Source: Xiphias gladius (lineage: Eukaryota > Chordata > Actinopteri > Istiophoriformes > Xiphiidae). From it: DNA of 64,000 nucleotides. Both the position numbers and the translations under genes were made by a program. This document shows positions 44,678 through 57,678 of the stretch, in pieces. Each line of letters begins with the position of its first letter. Positions within the stretch are counted from its first letter, which is position 1. Below the pieces are notes generated by a model, which did no database searches, was not told the origin of the DNA, and was given only the letters and a program-made list of their open reading frames with translations. The DNA lies in NCBI RefSeq assembly GCF_016859285.1, contig NC_053406.1:9595026-9659025 (forward strand), written 5' to 3'.

Positions 44678-44910
44678 AAGGCTGGATTACCAACTGGGCA
44701 AATCAGGCAACTGCCTAGGGGCCCCAGACCTCTGAGGGACCCAAAAGCGCCAGGTTTACTCCATGTAATTTGGGTCTATATAATGTGATTAATCACAATT
44801 TTGTTATACATCCGAAGTAGAATATCAACTATGACCACATCCTTCATCCTCCATCTTATTCAACAGGAATCTCATCCTTGTCTTATAGGGGGGCCCTTTG
44901 TCAAAATCTA
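44678..44910 (+). repeat. GGGGCCC-type dispersed repeat
   Basis: Contains AAGGCTGGATTACCAACTGG, TAGGGGCCCCAGACC, GGGACCCAAAAGCGCC and GGGGGGCCCTTTGTC. Collinear in part with the next copy at 45270-45445 (GGCCCAAAACGCCCGATATT). Confidence 0.5.
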
Positions 44911-45059
44911 ATTTTAAGACCTTGGCTGTTTCAGTTTATATTGAGCTGAGTTGTTGTAAAGTGGGTTTCATCATATTGTTTCAATTTCTCTCTGTTTGTC
45001 AAGCAATTAAAACACAGAAAACCTTAGGGCATGTTTTTTATTACATCATAGGCGTACTG

Positions 45060-45225
45060 TAAACAATTATTTCACTGTCAATGGATCTGAAAATTATTTT
45101 CTTCAATAACTGATTGATTGTTCAATGTATAAAATGTCATAAATTGTGGGAAAATGCCTATCACTATTCCTTGATGCCAAAGTTAATGAATTCAAATGTC
45201 TGGTTTTCTCTGATCAACAGCCAAC
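45060..45225 (+). mobile_element. partial ATTAATCGATTA-type short repeat
   Basis: Contains AACAATTATTTCACTGTCAA, TTTTCTTCAATAACTGATTG and ATGTATAAAATGTCATAAAT, the left half of the family best preserved at 17199-17557. It lies between two GGGGCCC-type copies. Confidence 0.5.
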
Positions 45226-45269
45226 CCCCCCCCCCCAAAAAAAAAAATTAAACTGACATGTAACATGTG

Positions 45270-45445
45270 ACATGGGGGTCAATAGGGGCCCAACAGCAAA
45301 TTTTTGCCCTGGGGCCCCCGCAGAAGTTAATTCAACCATGGCCCAGGGCCTCAGGCCCTCAGTGGCCCAAAACGCCCGATATTTATTACATCTCAATTGT
45401 GGTAATATGATTGATTTGTTTGAGAGTATGCACCAATAAAGCCCC
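45270..45445 (+). repeat. GGGGCCC-type dispersed repeat
   Basis: Contains GGGGGTCAATAGGGGCCCAA, CAGCAAATTTTTGCCC, GTTAATTCAACCATGG and TTGTGGTAATATGATTG. Its first part is the direct counterpart of the reverse copy at 15205-15380. Confidence 0.5.
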
Positions 45446-46029
45446 ACAATATCAACTCACTACTTACTTAGTCTACCTGTTTTATAGATGCACCTTGTGC
45501 ATATGTGGCGCATATTCCTTAAATAAATGAATACAAATCGATTGAAGAAGCACTGTTGCTATAGTTGCGTTAATTTCCTTTGTGCACGGATTTAGGCCGG
45601 CGGTTTAAATTTTGACGGACACAAATACTAGCCAATGAGATGCAAGTATTTTCCGTGGTCGTATTAATTGTCCGAGTAGTGTTATTCATTACATTTTTCC
45701 ACAGGATGGCGCTGATATCATCCCATCTGAATATCTTGCCCTAGCGGTGAACCAAAATGTCTGTTATGTAAAAGAAAATATGGATACTGCCACTACACAA
45801 TTTTTAACCCAAATAAAGAGGGTGCAAAAGGAAAATGTCTGAGGCCAGCGCAAAAGCAACACGCGAACAATGACTGCGAAGGTAATTCATGCAGTGATTT
45901 ATTTATACACGTGAAGAGGAAAAGTCCAAAGTGCAAGCTACACCCTGAACATACAGTACAGTAGATGTGTTAAAGTACAGGAGGTTCCTCGCACAGACTT
46001 GCTTTCTCTGCCTGACAGAGTCTGAGGCA

Positions 46030-46230
46030 CTAGGGTTAGGTGATATGACAATATATACTCTGGGACTACAGCAACGGTAAGAGAGAGCTCTTCCTTTAAT
46101 AACTTTGTTTGTATCGGGCCATTGTTGGCAATGTTGCAAACAGATGAGCAGGACTGTTTTATGCTAATACTGAATTCATAGGATCAAGTACTGATTAAGG
46201 ATATTTAATTCACTGGATAAGCCATCTGGG

Positions 46231-46268
<38 letters not shown>

Positions 46269-46340
46269 CTTGAGTTTCCAGAAAATGTGGTATATTATGA
46301 TACGTCTTAATATTGCAATATAAAATTAATGATTAATTAT
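46030..46340 (+). repeat. GATATGACAATATAT-type repeat with (AT)n core
   Basis: It opens TAGGGTTAGGTGATATGACA followed by ATATATACTC and closes TCTTAATATTGCAATATAAA, resembling a common fish repeat with a brain of dinucleotide AT; the pure (AT)n tract spans 46232-46267. Confidence 0.45.
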
Positions 46341-46986
46341 TGTGACGCAAGATTTTATCCATACAACTCTGTGCCCCTTGTCCTTACCCACAGTTTTGTC
46401 TCGGGAGACTGAGATTTATCAGCATTGTGTCGTGAAGAAAGCAGCAAATTGAATCAGGACACATTCCTATACACTATTAAGCATCTGAGCAAATGTTGCT
46501 AATTCTAATTCTCCTTTGGAAACCCCCAACTATCATGGGTTAGGGTTTGGCAAGAAGCCCCTGAAAGATCCCCCTGGACAACTCTCTGAGAAACACTGCC
46601 ATACTTTACCGTTAAACTCCATCTCATAATTTATGAGAAAAGCACCCAGTCGCTTCTCATATTTTATCACGTTAAGTCAAATTCCCCTACGCTGTCCAAG
46701 TCCAGCCCCCGAGAGGCCACTCTCCCTCACTTCAGTTTTTTAGTCTTAACTTTGCGCTCCACCCATGACACACGGGCACGTTTATTTAGTCTGTCCCCAC
46801 TGTGAAACTTATTCCCAGCTGTAGTAGGCGAGATCGTGACAGCCCATTTTCAAACCAACAACCCAATCTGCTTTTGAGACAGTAGTCGGCGTACTGAGCC
46901 AGGAGCTAACCAGTAGCTGTCTCTCCGTGAGAGCTGGGACACCGAGGCGAGGGGGAGAGCTCATTCCACAACACGGCAGTCCTCCA

Positions 46987-49900
46987 TGGCTCTGTGCAAC
47001 GGAGACAGCAAGGTCAGTGGAGCGGGGAGTGCCCGCGGCTCCGGTACTGGGCAACCCGGTTGACTTCGTGTTAGGACCCTGGTTGCTGGTGTACCCCCTC
47101 CCCCGGTTAATTACGGCCTGTGCGCACCGTGGGGGGAAAGTTATGGAGAGAATGTAACGTTACCACCAGTACGGCTGAAGAGCAATGAGTCCGCTGTTGT
47201 CTGCCTGTTGCAGCGTTACATTAACATGTTGCTTGTGGCTGCTTACGAGACGGGCAGTGTATCTCAGTGATGTTTGCCATAAATATAATCTTTGACATAT
47301 TTCGGTATTAAACATGAGCACCTTCCTCTTATGGTGGATCCCTCCAAGACCCTTTGCCTCCAAGCACCGCGTGGGGTTTAGCATAGCTTCGCTAACCAGC
47401 TGCTAACAGGCTAATGCTAATTACTAATGTTTATACTATCCGCGAGCTAGCATGCTACATAGGAAATTCGTTAGCTAGCTTTAGCCGGGTTGCCACAATT
47501 TGTTATGACAGTTGTACTGACCAGAAGTTTTGTATTGTGGAAGCTTTGGCGTTCATTTTGTAGGCAAAATAATTTATTGCTTACGGCTACTGTCACACAC
47601 TTTGCGCTAACGTTAAGGGACAGGTTTGCTAACGTCGTCACTAAGCTAGTATGAGCCGACTTGCGGTTACCGGTCTGACAACCCGAGCCGGCTCTGCTGC
47701 CGTTTTAACAGCTGATCTAGTGAAGTATGTTGTTACACTGCCGAGTATTTTTCTGATTATTGTAACGCTAGAGCTGCTGTGATTGATGACTGTTTGTTTT
47801 AAGGGCTATACCGTGCTTTAGATGATAAATCGAAGGTGGTGGATAGCATACCTAATCAAAGTTGTTTTTAGAAGCCTCAACGGCGGAAGTGTTTCCACGC
47901 ACCACGTGGGACCATGTTTCTCGTCTTGCCTTCCTTACCTACCCAGTTTTTTTTGTTTATGGAGATCACTTAGCTTTCAGTGATCTGAGCAACCCCCCCC
48001 CAAAGAACGTATACTGAAATTTGCTTTTGCTTTGCGAACATTGATCTGCGCAGATGTTAATAAAAATAACAGCCTGACATACAGAGCGGTGGAGAAAAAC
48101 AGTATACCGTAGTAGAAGGGTCCTCACTGATAACCTTTGAGTAACTTGAGGGTTTCATGTGATTCAACTGATGGGCTGAATGGCTTCAGCACGCTCCACG
48201 AGTGTGAGTGTGTCTGTATTGAAGCTCACATGTTCATAATTATCTTAAGCCTTATTGAGTCACATTTTCCACGGGGGTCAGCGGTGCAGCACAGTTCATT
48301 CTAGAAGGAGTCGTTTACCGTATACCACCACCCAGTTGTTAAAGACAATTGAAACTTTTGTGTCCTAGTCAAGATCCTGTTAACTTGTAAACACTAGTGT
48401 GCAAAAGTGACCACAGGTGTATAGTTTTCTGTCTGCTCTGCTCGGCACAAACTGTGTGGTTTGATGAATTTATGTGTCCACAGCTGGAGATCAGCAGTGC
48501 AGAGCAGAATGGGTCACGTGAGGGTGCGGTGGCGATCCTGGATGCTGGGGCCCAGTATGGCAAGGTGATTGACAGACGGGTGCGAGAGCTGTGTGTACGC
48601 TCTGAGATCCTCCCTTTAGAGACCCCAGCGTTTGCTATCAGAGAACAGGGCTACAGGTGAGCATGAGAAGCACATGCAGTAGAGATGTTTTTCCTTTTAG
48701 CATCATTATTGCACTATCCTGTCAATATAAATTTGTTTTGTAACACATTTTAACTTGATTGTTTTCTTTCTCTCTCACCCTCTTTTAGGGCGATCATTAT
48801 TTCAGGAGGTCCAGCCTCTGTGTATGCAGAAGATGCCCCCTGGTTCGACCCTGCCATATTCACTATAGGAAAGCCTGTCCTTGGAATTTGCTATGGGATG
48901 CAGGTATTCATGTACATGTGTACATACAGACAGTAAAATTCTGAAATAGGAAGCTGTTGTGGTGATTAGGGAGACCATCCTTCTTCCATAAGGCCTTTGT
49001 TCAAGGAAGTATTTGTGTTACACTCATTAACTCTGAGTGGCTGCACTCTACTGTCACTCTACTCCAGGCTGTTGTCCAGCTCTCCTGGGCCAACTGGGAC
49101 CACCTTCTTCAAGGCCACTTTGACACCAGCTGAGGGATACGAGAGCATTGCAGTTTTCCCAGCTAGCCTAAAAATTAAAACTAGCTTTCAAGCACATTTC
49201 TCTAAACTGCAGGCAGTTGTGCAATGTTTGGAATCATACTAAAATATAGTCTGTGTCTAAGTTTTAACTTTGATCTGTGTGTTTGTGTTTTTTTTGTTTT
49301 TGTTTTTTTTTGTGTTACAGATGATGAATAAAGTTTTTGGTGGCACAGTACACAAAAAGAGTGTAAGGGAAGATGGAGTGTTCAGTATTGGCCTGGACAA
49401 CACTTGTTCTCTCTTCAGGTAATGTTGTTTCTCATGTGCTTCTTTTTATGTGTGATTGTATTATAAATACAATTGTCCTCTTGAAGCTGTACACACCTGG
49501 CAATTTGGAAAGAGAAGATCATCGAGTGATGAGAAATGCAAGAGTTTGAGGATGTGGACAGGACATACTCGGTGCAAGAATAACATGATACCTGACACAC
49601 CTCGTAGAGAGAATTTCTGTACAGGGAAGACAGTATCACTCTACAAATGAACAAAGGCTGGGTAAACTGGCATTTATTACTGGAATACAAAGCCTTTGAA
49701 TGGAACATCCAGTATCTCTTGAAAAGCCACAGTTGAACACTGTTACTGAGTTGTTTTACACTATGTGAGAGGTTGTGCAGGCATTTTCTGTGAGTGACTG
49801 ACGCTCCACATTATTACACTGTATTCTGCACTCCATCAGATGCTGTGACCTGATTAGAAATGTTTTGTTTGAAGTTTTTGCATAGTCACATACGGCAATT

Positions 49901-52900
49901 TGGTAGCTATTACTAGTACTTCTGTTTTCTTAAGAGGCTGAGGACAAAGTGTTATGGACATTGTGTAAAACACAAGTGCTTACAACATAAACTGCAGAAG
50001 CATTCCAGCAGTCACATATTTTCCCTGGTTGTTACACAAATACTGCAGAGTCTAAAATGGAAGGCTGCAGTCTTTTATTACTGTCTGCCTCTCACACTTA
50101 ACTCATATGCACACACTGAAAACAGTAACTGCACACACATACCTATTATACACCGTGTTATTGAACAACACACATCTTCCTCTGATGTCTGCGTATCATA
50201 TCAGAGGCCTTCAGAAGGAGGAACTGGTCCTGCTAACCCATGGAGACAGTGTGGATAAAGTGGCTGATGGCTTTAAAGTGGTGGCCCAATCAGGGAACAT
50301 CATTGCTGGTGAGTAGCACGTGAGATAGGCTGTGACCTTGATTAACATAATCTAGAATTAGATTGTGGTGCATGCAATTCTAATTGTGCATGATTTTATT
50401 ATTGAAAAGAACAATTCAGAGAGAATAAGTGGCACTGTTATCTGTCCCCTCATCACATCTCTGTTTTCCCCACTAGGCATTGCTAACGAACAGAAGAAGC
50501 TGTACGGGACACAGTTTCACCCTGAAGTCGACTTGACGGAGCGAGGCATGGAGATGCTGCGTAACTTCCTCTTTGAGATTGCGGGATGTACAAGTAACTT
50601 CACTGTACAGAACCGTCAGCAGGCCTGCATCAATGAGATCAGAGAAAAAGTAGACAAATCTAAAGTGCTGGTGAGTGAAAGTGCACTTTCATAGGTGTAT
50701 GTTTTGGCGTCTAAACCATTTTTAGGGTAGAGAGAGGGCTTTAAAGAAATGAGGAAAACAGAAAAAAAAATTCTCAGCATGTTTTAACCTAAAATTGGAG
50801 ATAATTTGACTAAAAGTCTAAAGATGATTTGCTGAGTATGAAGTGTGGTAGCTGCTCAGTAAGTGGTGACAGCAGCAGTGGTGGGAAGTTAAGTAGAACC
50901 AATTAAAATATCAAATTAAACCCTGTCTATCTGAAAAGAGGTAGTCAATTCCCTGAGCGGCTTCAAACTGGGCTTCATCTCAGGGGAGTGTGAAGGCGAT
51001 AAATGAGTGTAGGGAACGGGCACAAGATTTATATTCAGAGAAATAACATGCAGCTTCTGTTTCTTCTTTCTCAACTACATTTTGAGGGATACAACTTTCA
51101 CTATTTGTTACTAAACTCTGTTGTAGCTTGTTCCTGCAGTAGTGGCATTTTGGGTGTGAGGTTCAAAAGAGTCGGTAGTCAACCATTTACGAGCAAAGCA
51201 AGACGAACTGAGAAAATTAGAAGCTTGCGTAACCATCAAATACACACATACAGTTGATGTTGTGGTAGACTTTGTTTTTTGCCGGTATCCTCAGGTGCTG
51301 CTGAGTGGTGGAGTAGACTCCACAGTGTGCACAGCCCTCCTCAACAAAGCTCTGAATCAGGACCAGGTGATAGCAGTTCACATCGACAATGGCTTCATGA
51401 GGAAGAGGGAGAGTCAGAGTGTGGAGGAGGCCCTCACCAAGCTGGGCATCAAACTCAAAGGTAGGGACAAAGCAGAGATGGTACAGTGAGACCTTTCAAG
51501 TCTTAAAAATAATCACTATAATGGAAGACTTAAAGTTGGGAGCATGTTGACATAGTGAAATAAGCTCTTGTGATACACAGTAGCTTCAGAAATTATGATC
51601 TAATAAGACTTCCCAATGAAGTGAAATAAGAAAACGAATTAGGATTATTTAAAAATTATACTGTTAATTATACTATATATTGCCATGTGATGTGTAATTG
51701 GCATTATTTTATGTCGTCTTAAAGACTAAATGACTGATCAGGAATGAAGATTTGTTACAGCCCTAGATATAACAGGATACTGAGCTATTACTATACTTAT
51801 TTTGTCTTTGATGTGATTTAGCAGTGTATTTTTTGAGTCTCTCATAACCCAGTTGTGCCTCCTCCTCCTCTCTTTCTCTCCTCTAAAATGTTTTACTCTT
51901 CAGTGGTAAATGCGGCTCACACCTTCTACAACGGAACGACAACCCTTCCCATCTCTGAAGAGGACAGGACGCCACGGAAACGCATCAGCAAGACTTTGAA
52001 TATGACCACCAACCCTGAGGAGAAAAGGAAAATTATCGGTGACACATTTGTCAAAGTGAGTACAAGGTTTTACAGATCCTTTTAACAGAGGCGCTATATA
52101 ATAAAGGTTTGTAACACAGCCTTGTTACTATACTACGTATCATCAGTTGTCACATTGTCAGTTCAGCTGATTTTAAACTGCAAATTTGTGCAAATCTGCC
52201 AGTATGGGCTCTTTGTTTGTCTCTGATTTACTAGTTTATTTGTTGTGTCTGATGTTATGAATCGTGTTGCTTCACAGGTGGCAAATGAAGTGATAGGAGA
52301 GATGAATCTGAAGCCAGAGGAGGTTTTCCTGGCCCAGGGCACCTTAAGGCCCGATCTCATTGAGAGTGCCTCTCATCTCGCCAGCGGCAAGGCAGAGGTC
52401 ATCAAAACACACCACAACGACACCGAGCTCATCCGCAAACTCCGAGATGAGGTACTGGACACACGCCTGTAATCAATTTCTCTGATGCGTCTGCTGCTTC
52501 AGAGTATGGACATGATATTCAGTAGATAATGTATACATTTATACCATAGGTCATCCCAAGAAGTTAACTTTCATGTGTAACAACTGAGGAACATGGCGCC
52601 ATGATATAGAGCTTGTAGTGGAAAAATTAATAACAAATATTTAAAGGTTAAAAACAGTCTTGACAGTCATGTGCAGAAATCCCCAAAAATGCGACTTTCC
52701 AGTAGGTATAGACATTCTACTGAGGACTGCATTGTTAAACAGCTCAGTCAGTGAGGTTATAAAGTACAACATTGTGCTGATTCATCATAATTACAAATAC
52801 AGACAAAAAATACTTGTCAGGGGATTTACCCAGTCATTAAGACAAGATCCATTTCAACACACTCACAATTTATCGCATAAATTTTGCAGGTTTTCCTAAT

Positions 52901-55900
52901 TCACTGTGTCACTCTTATATTTATATTATTACAACTACACACTGACTTGTGGCAGGGGAACAGATTTCACAGCCCCTATGGCCAACAAAAAACTACTTCT
53001 TAGCATTAAAAAAGTTGCTCTGTGAATGAACGCCTGTAGCAGATTTATTCTGAAGTACGGTGAATATTTTAACTTAAGGTAAAAAACTGGAATTTGGAGC
53101 AGACAGTGAGTGTCATCTGGTAAGATTACTGCTGCTATTACAGATGAAATGACCAATAGTTTCCATAGCAGTCAGCACCAGACAAACAGTTTGATACCTC
53201 AGTTCGATGGCAGGAGTATAGCAATCGCATAAACGTCACTTTCTTTTATTAAAAGTAGATTTATAAATCCCCTCATCCCCCAAAGAGGCTTCCTTCTTAG
53301 GGAATGGTTCAATATTACACTACACTACACTCAAAGGAGCGCTGAAGCTCCTGTGAAGACAAACACTCACTCTCCTCTTTATTAGCAGTTTAGTGCTCAT
53401 ATATTGTTTGTTTGTTTTTTTTGTTTTTTTGCTCAGCCTTTCTATATAAATGCAAAACTAAACATATCCCTGACTCCCTCTCTGTTGCTGATTCCTCTTA
53501 CTTGTGATCCTGCAGGGAAAAGTAATCGAACCGCTGAAAGATTTCCATAAAGATGAGGTCAGAGCGCTGGGGAGGGAGCTGGGCCTGCCTGAAGAGATTG
53601 TCTCTAGACACCCTTTCCCTGGCAAGTACATAAACAAACACGCCTATGATAAAACGATACAAAAGTGATTTTGTATCCACATATTGCTCAGCGATGTCGG
53701 CTTTTTAATCTCTTTCTGTCGTTGTCTCCTTTCTCGATCTCTCTTTCCCCTGTGTACCCGGTTACTTATTCAATCAGACATACTCAAAACCCTCACATCA
53801 CTCCTGTATTTCTAAAAACTGCACCTCATCTCTCCTTGTATTTAGGTCCTGGTTTGTCTATCAGAGTGATTTGTGCAGAGGAACCTTACATCTGTAAGGA
53901 TTTTGCTGAAACAAACAACATCCTCAAAATCATCACAGACTTCTCTGCAAGCGTCAAAAAGGTCAGAAAAATACAGATGTATAAAAAATCTAATGACTGC
54001 TTGGTTGATGTCCTACATTTGTGGAGATCATAAAAACAACTTTAATTACATAAATTGGGAGAAGAACCCCGATTTATGTAATTGCAATTAATGGCAAGAC
54101 ATTAATTACTGCGAACACGCCTGTCTTTCAAAACATTTAGCAGTTTAAACTGACTACCAATTTGTATGCCAGTCTTTGCAGTGAAGCATGCATATTTTTA
54201 TTTATTAACTGAATCACTGCTTATTGAAAACACCCCTCTGAGCTAGTGCTGAAAACCGTAAATTTCCTGATGTCAAATATTTGTGGTAGTATGCAGATCC
54301 GAACAAATCAAAAACAGATGCAGGATTAAGGGAAAGCTCCCAGTATTTTCAGTTAACCAATAGTGTGTGACATGTTGAGCTTTGACGTCTAAGGAGTAAA
54401 TGAACTCAAAGCATCACAAACTACCGGTGAATTATTGGTCATTAAAATGCTGTACGAGCACACAGAGTGTGAAGACTTGTCTCAATTATAAACATGCATT
54501 GATCCCCCAGCAATTCCCTGTATTTTAGGGAAACTAAATGACTAGATTCCTGAGGAATAAACTCAGGAAAGTCACAAAATCTAGAAATAAAGATACCAAG
54601 TAGCTGTTTGTAGCCAAGCAATCAGTAGAGTGGAAGCTCTGCCCACACAGCAGATTAGAAGACGATGGCCGCTGTTTATTCTGCCTGGTTAATTATGGAG
54701 TTAATAATGTGCAACCTCTGCTGGTTGGTTTGCCACATGGCACCAAGAGCAAAACATTTGAGATGATTAAGGAGGTTTTATGTCTAGATTATTTTTGGTA
54801 CATTGTTTTTTTTTTATACTGACAAAGTTGATGTATGCCCGAAAGCTGGTAAATGAGAAGTGTTCCAAAAATGATTAAAAGTAGTGGCAGCATAGACAGA
54901 ATTGTATTTGTAAATATGAAACTGAAAGGACAGAAACATCAAAACAGGAAAAACTGCTTCTTTCTCTCCTCTCCAGCCCCACACCTTGCTGCAGAGAGTC
55001 AAGTCGTGCATATCAGACGAGGAGGAGGAGAAGCTCATGCAGATCACCAGCCTTCATTCACTCAATGCCTTCCTGCTGCCCATCAAAACTGTCGGCGTCC
55101 AAGTAATCCAGTTCATCAAATCTAATCAGTCCCTCTGTATTTTTTTTTCTTTTTTGCTTAACCTATTATAAATGCCACAAGAGACGTTATTGAGCAAAAC
55201 TTGAAGGCTTGAAACAGTATGTGTCACTCTCGTTGTTTGTCTCCTTGAGTTAAAACTATAATTTAGTGGTTAACCACGAGACACACCCACACACAGAAAG
55301 CTTCTGCGTTGGTTACTTTTTGACTCTCTCTGTCTAGCTGAGGGAGGGATCTGTTGTAACAGGCACATTTGACTGATGTGAGTCTCTGACGTGTACAAAG
55401 GGTGTGTTCTTGAAAAACAGATTAAAACAGATTTTTTGGCAGCAAAAAACCCCACCATTTTCCACTAGTTTATACTGACCTTCACTGTTGCCTTGAGAGA
55501 ACGATGGTTACAACCACTTTCCTCACCCAAACATTGCCGTCAGCCAGTGACTGTGTGTGGGTGTGTCCTATTACATCCTGTTTGAAGCCAGAGATTTAAA
55601 ATTTGCCCTAAACCTCAAATTGCAGGGCAGACAGGAGCCTGTAGACAAACACAGAGTTCACTGCCTGGGGAATTTGTTTGAATGAAAACAGCCAAATTAT
55701 GCAGTCTTATTTATAGAAACCTCACTGTTTATTCAACTCAAAAAAAAAAAAAAGTAAGGGAAATTACACACGTGTACACTAGTTTATATTTGTTGAGGAG
55801 TTTTTTTTTCTGGTTTTATTTTACTCTCCTAAAGATTTTAGCTTTAAAAATATGTTAAAATAATTTTACATCTCTGTCTCAGGGTGATTGCCGATCCTAC

Positions 55901-56254
55901 AGTTACGTGTGCGGTGTCACAAGTAAAGAATCTCCACACTGGGAATCTCTCATGTTCCTGGCCAGACTCATCCCTCGCATCTGCCATAGCATCAATAGGT
56001 AATACACAGATCTTCCCACGCTTCACATCTCCTCAGTAAAATGCCATGTTAGACACTCAGTGCTGTCGGTGGTCGGTAGAACGGAGACCCATTCCCTCAT
56101 TCATGTCTCTCCTTTTTCCAGAGTTGTGTATGTATTTGGATCCCATGTGAAGGAGCCTCCAGTAGACATTACCCCAACCTTCCTGACCACAGTCGTTCTG
56201 AGCACGCTCAGACAGGCCGACTTTGTAGCTCATGTTATCCTTAGAGAGTCTGGT

Positions 56255-56318
<64 letters not shown>

Positions 56319-57678
56319 CCAAGTGATTACACATTTTAATTTAGCCCTATTTATTGAAGCATTACAGATTATTGGGGGGATTTATATTTGGTGAATATGT
56401 GCGAGCAGCTTTAGTAATACAGCTACAGGTTCTGTAAAGCCATTCACTCCCTTTACAAAGCCTGGCATTAGTATGCCCACATATACATAACCAGAATAGT
56501 GCACTTGTGTGCATACTTGCATCCATAAGTGGAATTTCACACCTCCAGAGGCAAACATTGTTTGAGAAATGTTCTGTGTTCTCCAGTGAGAAGACTTTTC
56601 TTTTGTAATATGTCTGTACTGTGCTGCTTGTTGCTTTGGCTTCAGTTAGTATTTCATTGTGCTAGTTTAAGATGTGATTAAAAGGGGTGGTTTTTGAAGA
56701 TCATTTTGATCATTTTGTCCAAACTTCATATAAATGGTCCATACAGCAAAACGTAAGTCTTTTTGCTGCTTTAAGACATTCCAAATGTCTTACAGCTATG
56801 TGAGCAAACTCCCATTTTCCTATTGGGGACACCCAGTCAATAAAACCATCATTAAATGGACAAAATCTATTCATTGAAACATTAAATTAGAGGCATAAAC
56901 CTTAACTTTTTGCATGTTCAAGCTACAATAAATTGACAGAGACTCTCGTGTTGGTTGTTTTTATCTTTTTGCCGGTTTATAGTGAAGATGGTAATTGATT
57001 AGTGATATTGAACAAGAGAAATTCGACTTGAGCTATTGGCGCTGTGAAATGGACAGGTGCTGTATGACAAACTGGATAAATATTTCTAAATACACAGATG
57101 GGAAGATGTTTTCCAACTTCCACAATCCGCCATACAGATAGACATGAATTCATTTAAAAAATGTTTTTAGGGTTCAGTCTTAGAAAGTGAAGCTACTTTG
57201 TTTCTTTGGTTATTAAAATTTGCTAAAGCAGCGTTAAGATCTTTAATTTCTGTCTTTTTCTTTCAGGCTACTCTAGTAAGATCAGCCAGATGCCGGTCAT
57301 CCTGACCCCCCTGCACTTTGACCGTGACCCACTGCAAAAGCAGCCGTCCTGCCGACGCTCTGTGGTTGTCCGCACCTTCATCACCAGCGACTTCATGACC
57401 GGCATCCCCGCAATGCCTGGCAACCACATCCCAGAAGAGGTATACAATGATTTGGTCTTAGGTTTTTCCTCGACGTGGCGGCATCATCTTTCCACCATGG
57501 GTACTAACTGAGGTTCAGGGATTGAGCAGTTGTTGAGCGTCTTAAGAGTTATTTGTCTTGTTGTTTGTTTTCCCAGGTGGTGCTGAAGATGGTAAATGAG
57601 ATCAAGAAGATCCCAGGCATCTCCAGAGTCATGTATGATCTGACTTCCAAGCCACCAGGCACAACAGAGTGGGAGTAA
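46987..57678 (+). CDS. gmps: gmps, GMP synthase (glutamine-hydrolysing), complete, 16 exons, 690 aa
   Basis: Converts XMP to GMP using glutamine and ATP, the last step of guanine nucleotide synthesis. Exons: 46987-47013, 48484-48656, 48789-48903, 49321-49418, 50205-50308, 50477-50670, 51295-51460, 51904-52055, 52278-52451, 53516-53621, 53846-53961, 54977-55102, 55883-55998, 56122-56252, 57267-57439, 57577-57678. All phases join; length compares with 693 aa in human. N-terminal class I glutamine amidotransferase: GICYGMQ holds the nucleophile (about Cys101) and GTQFHPEVD the His/Glu pair. ATP pyrophosphatase: P-loop LLSGGVDST, then [10 protein letters not shown] and RHPFPGPGL. The C-terminal dimerisation part ends [10 protein letters not shown]. 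The donor after RHPFPG is GC (GCAAGT at 53622), the rest GT. Exon 1 codes only nine residues. Introns, including 47014-48483 and 52452-53515, hold no other gene that I see. Confidence 0.99.
56258..56317 (+). repeat. (GT)n microsatellite at a gmps 5' splice site
   Basis: About 30 GT units begin directly within the donor context GTAAGTGTGTG after the exon ending at 56252. Confidence 0.98.

Larger units (their letters stand above)
43372..46700. other. intergenic DNA, right half
   Basis: It holds a (CA)n tract, two GGGGCCC-type repeats, one partial ATTAATCGATTA repeat and a GATATGACAATATAT-type repeat with an internal (AT)n tract, all listed separately. No gene seen. Confidence 0.5.
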
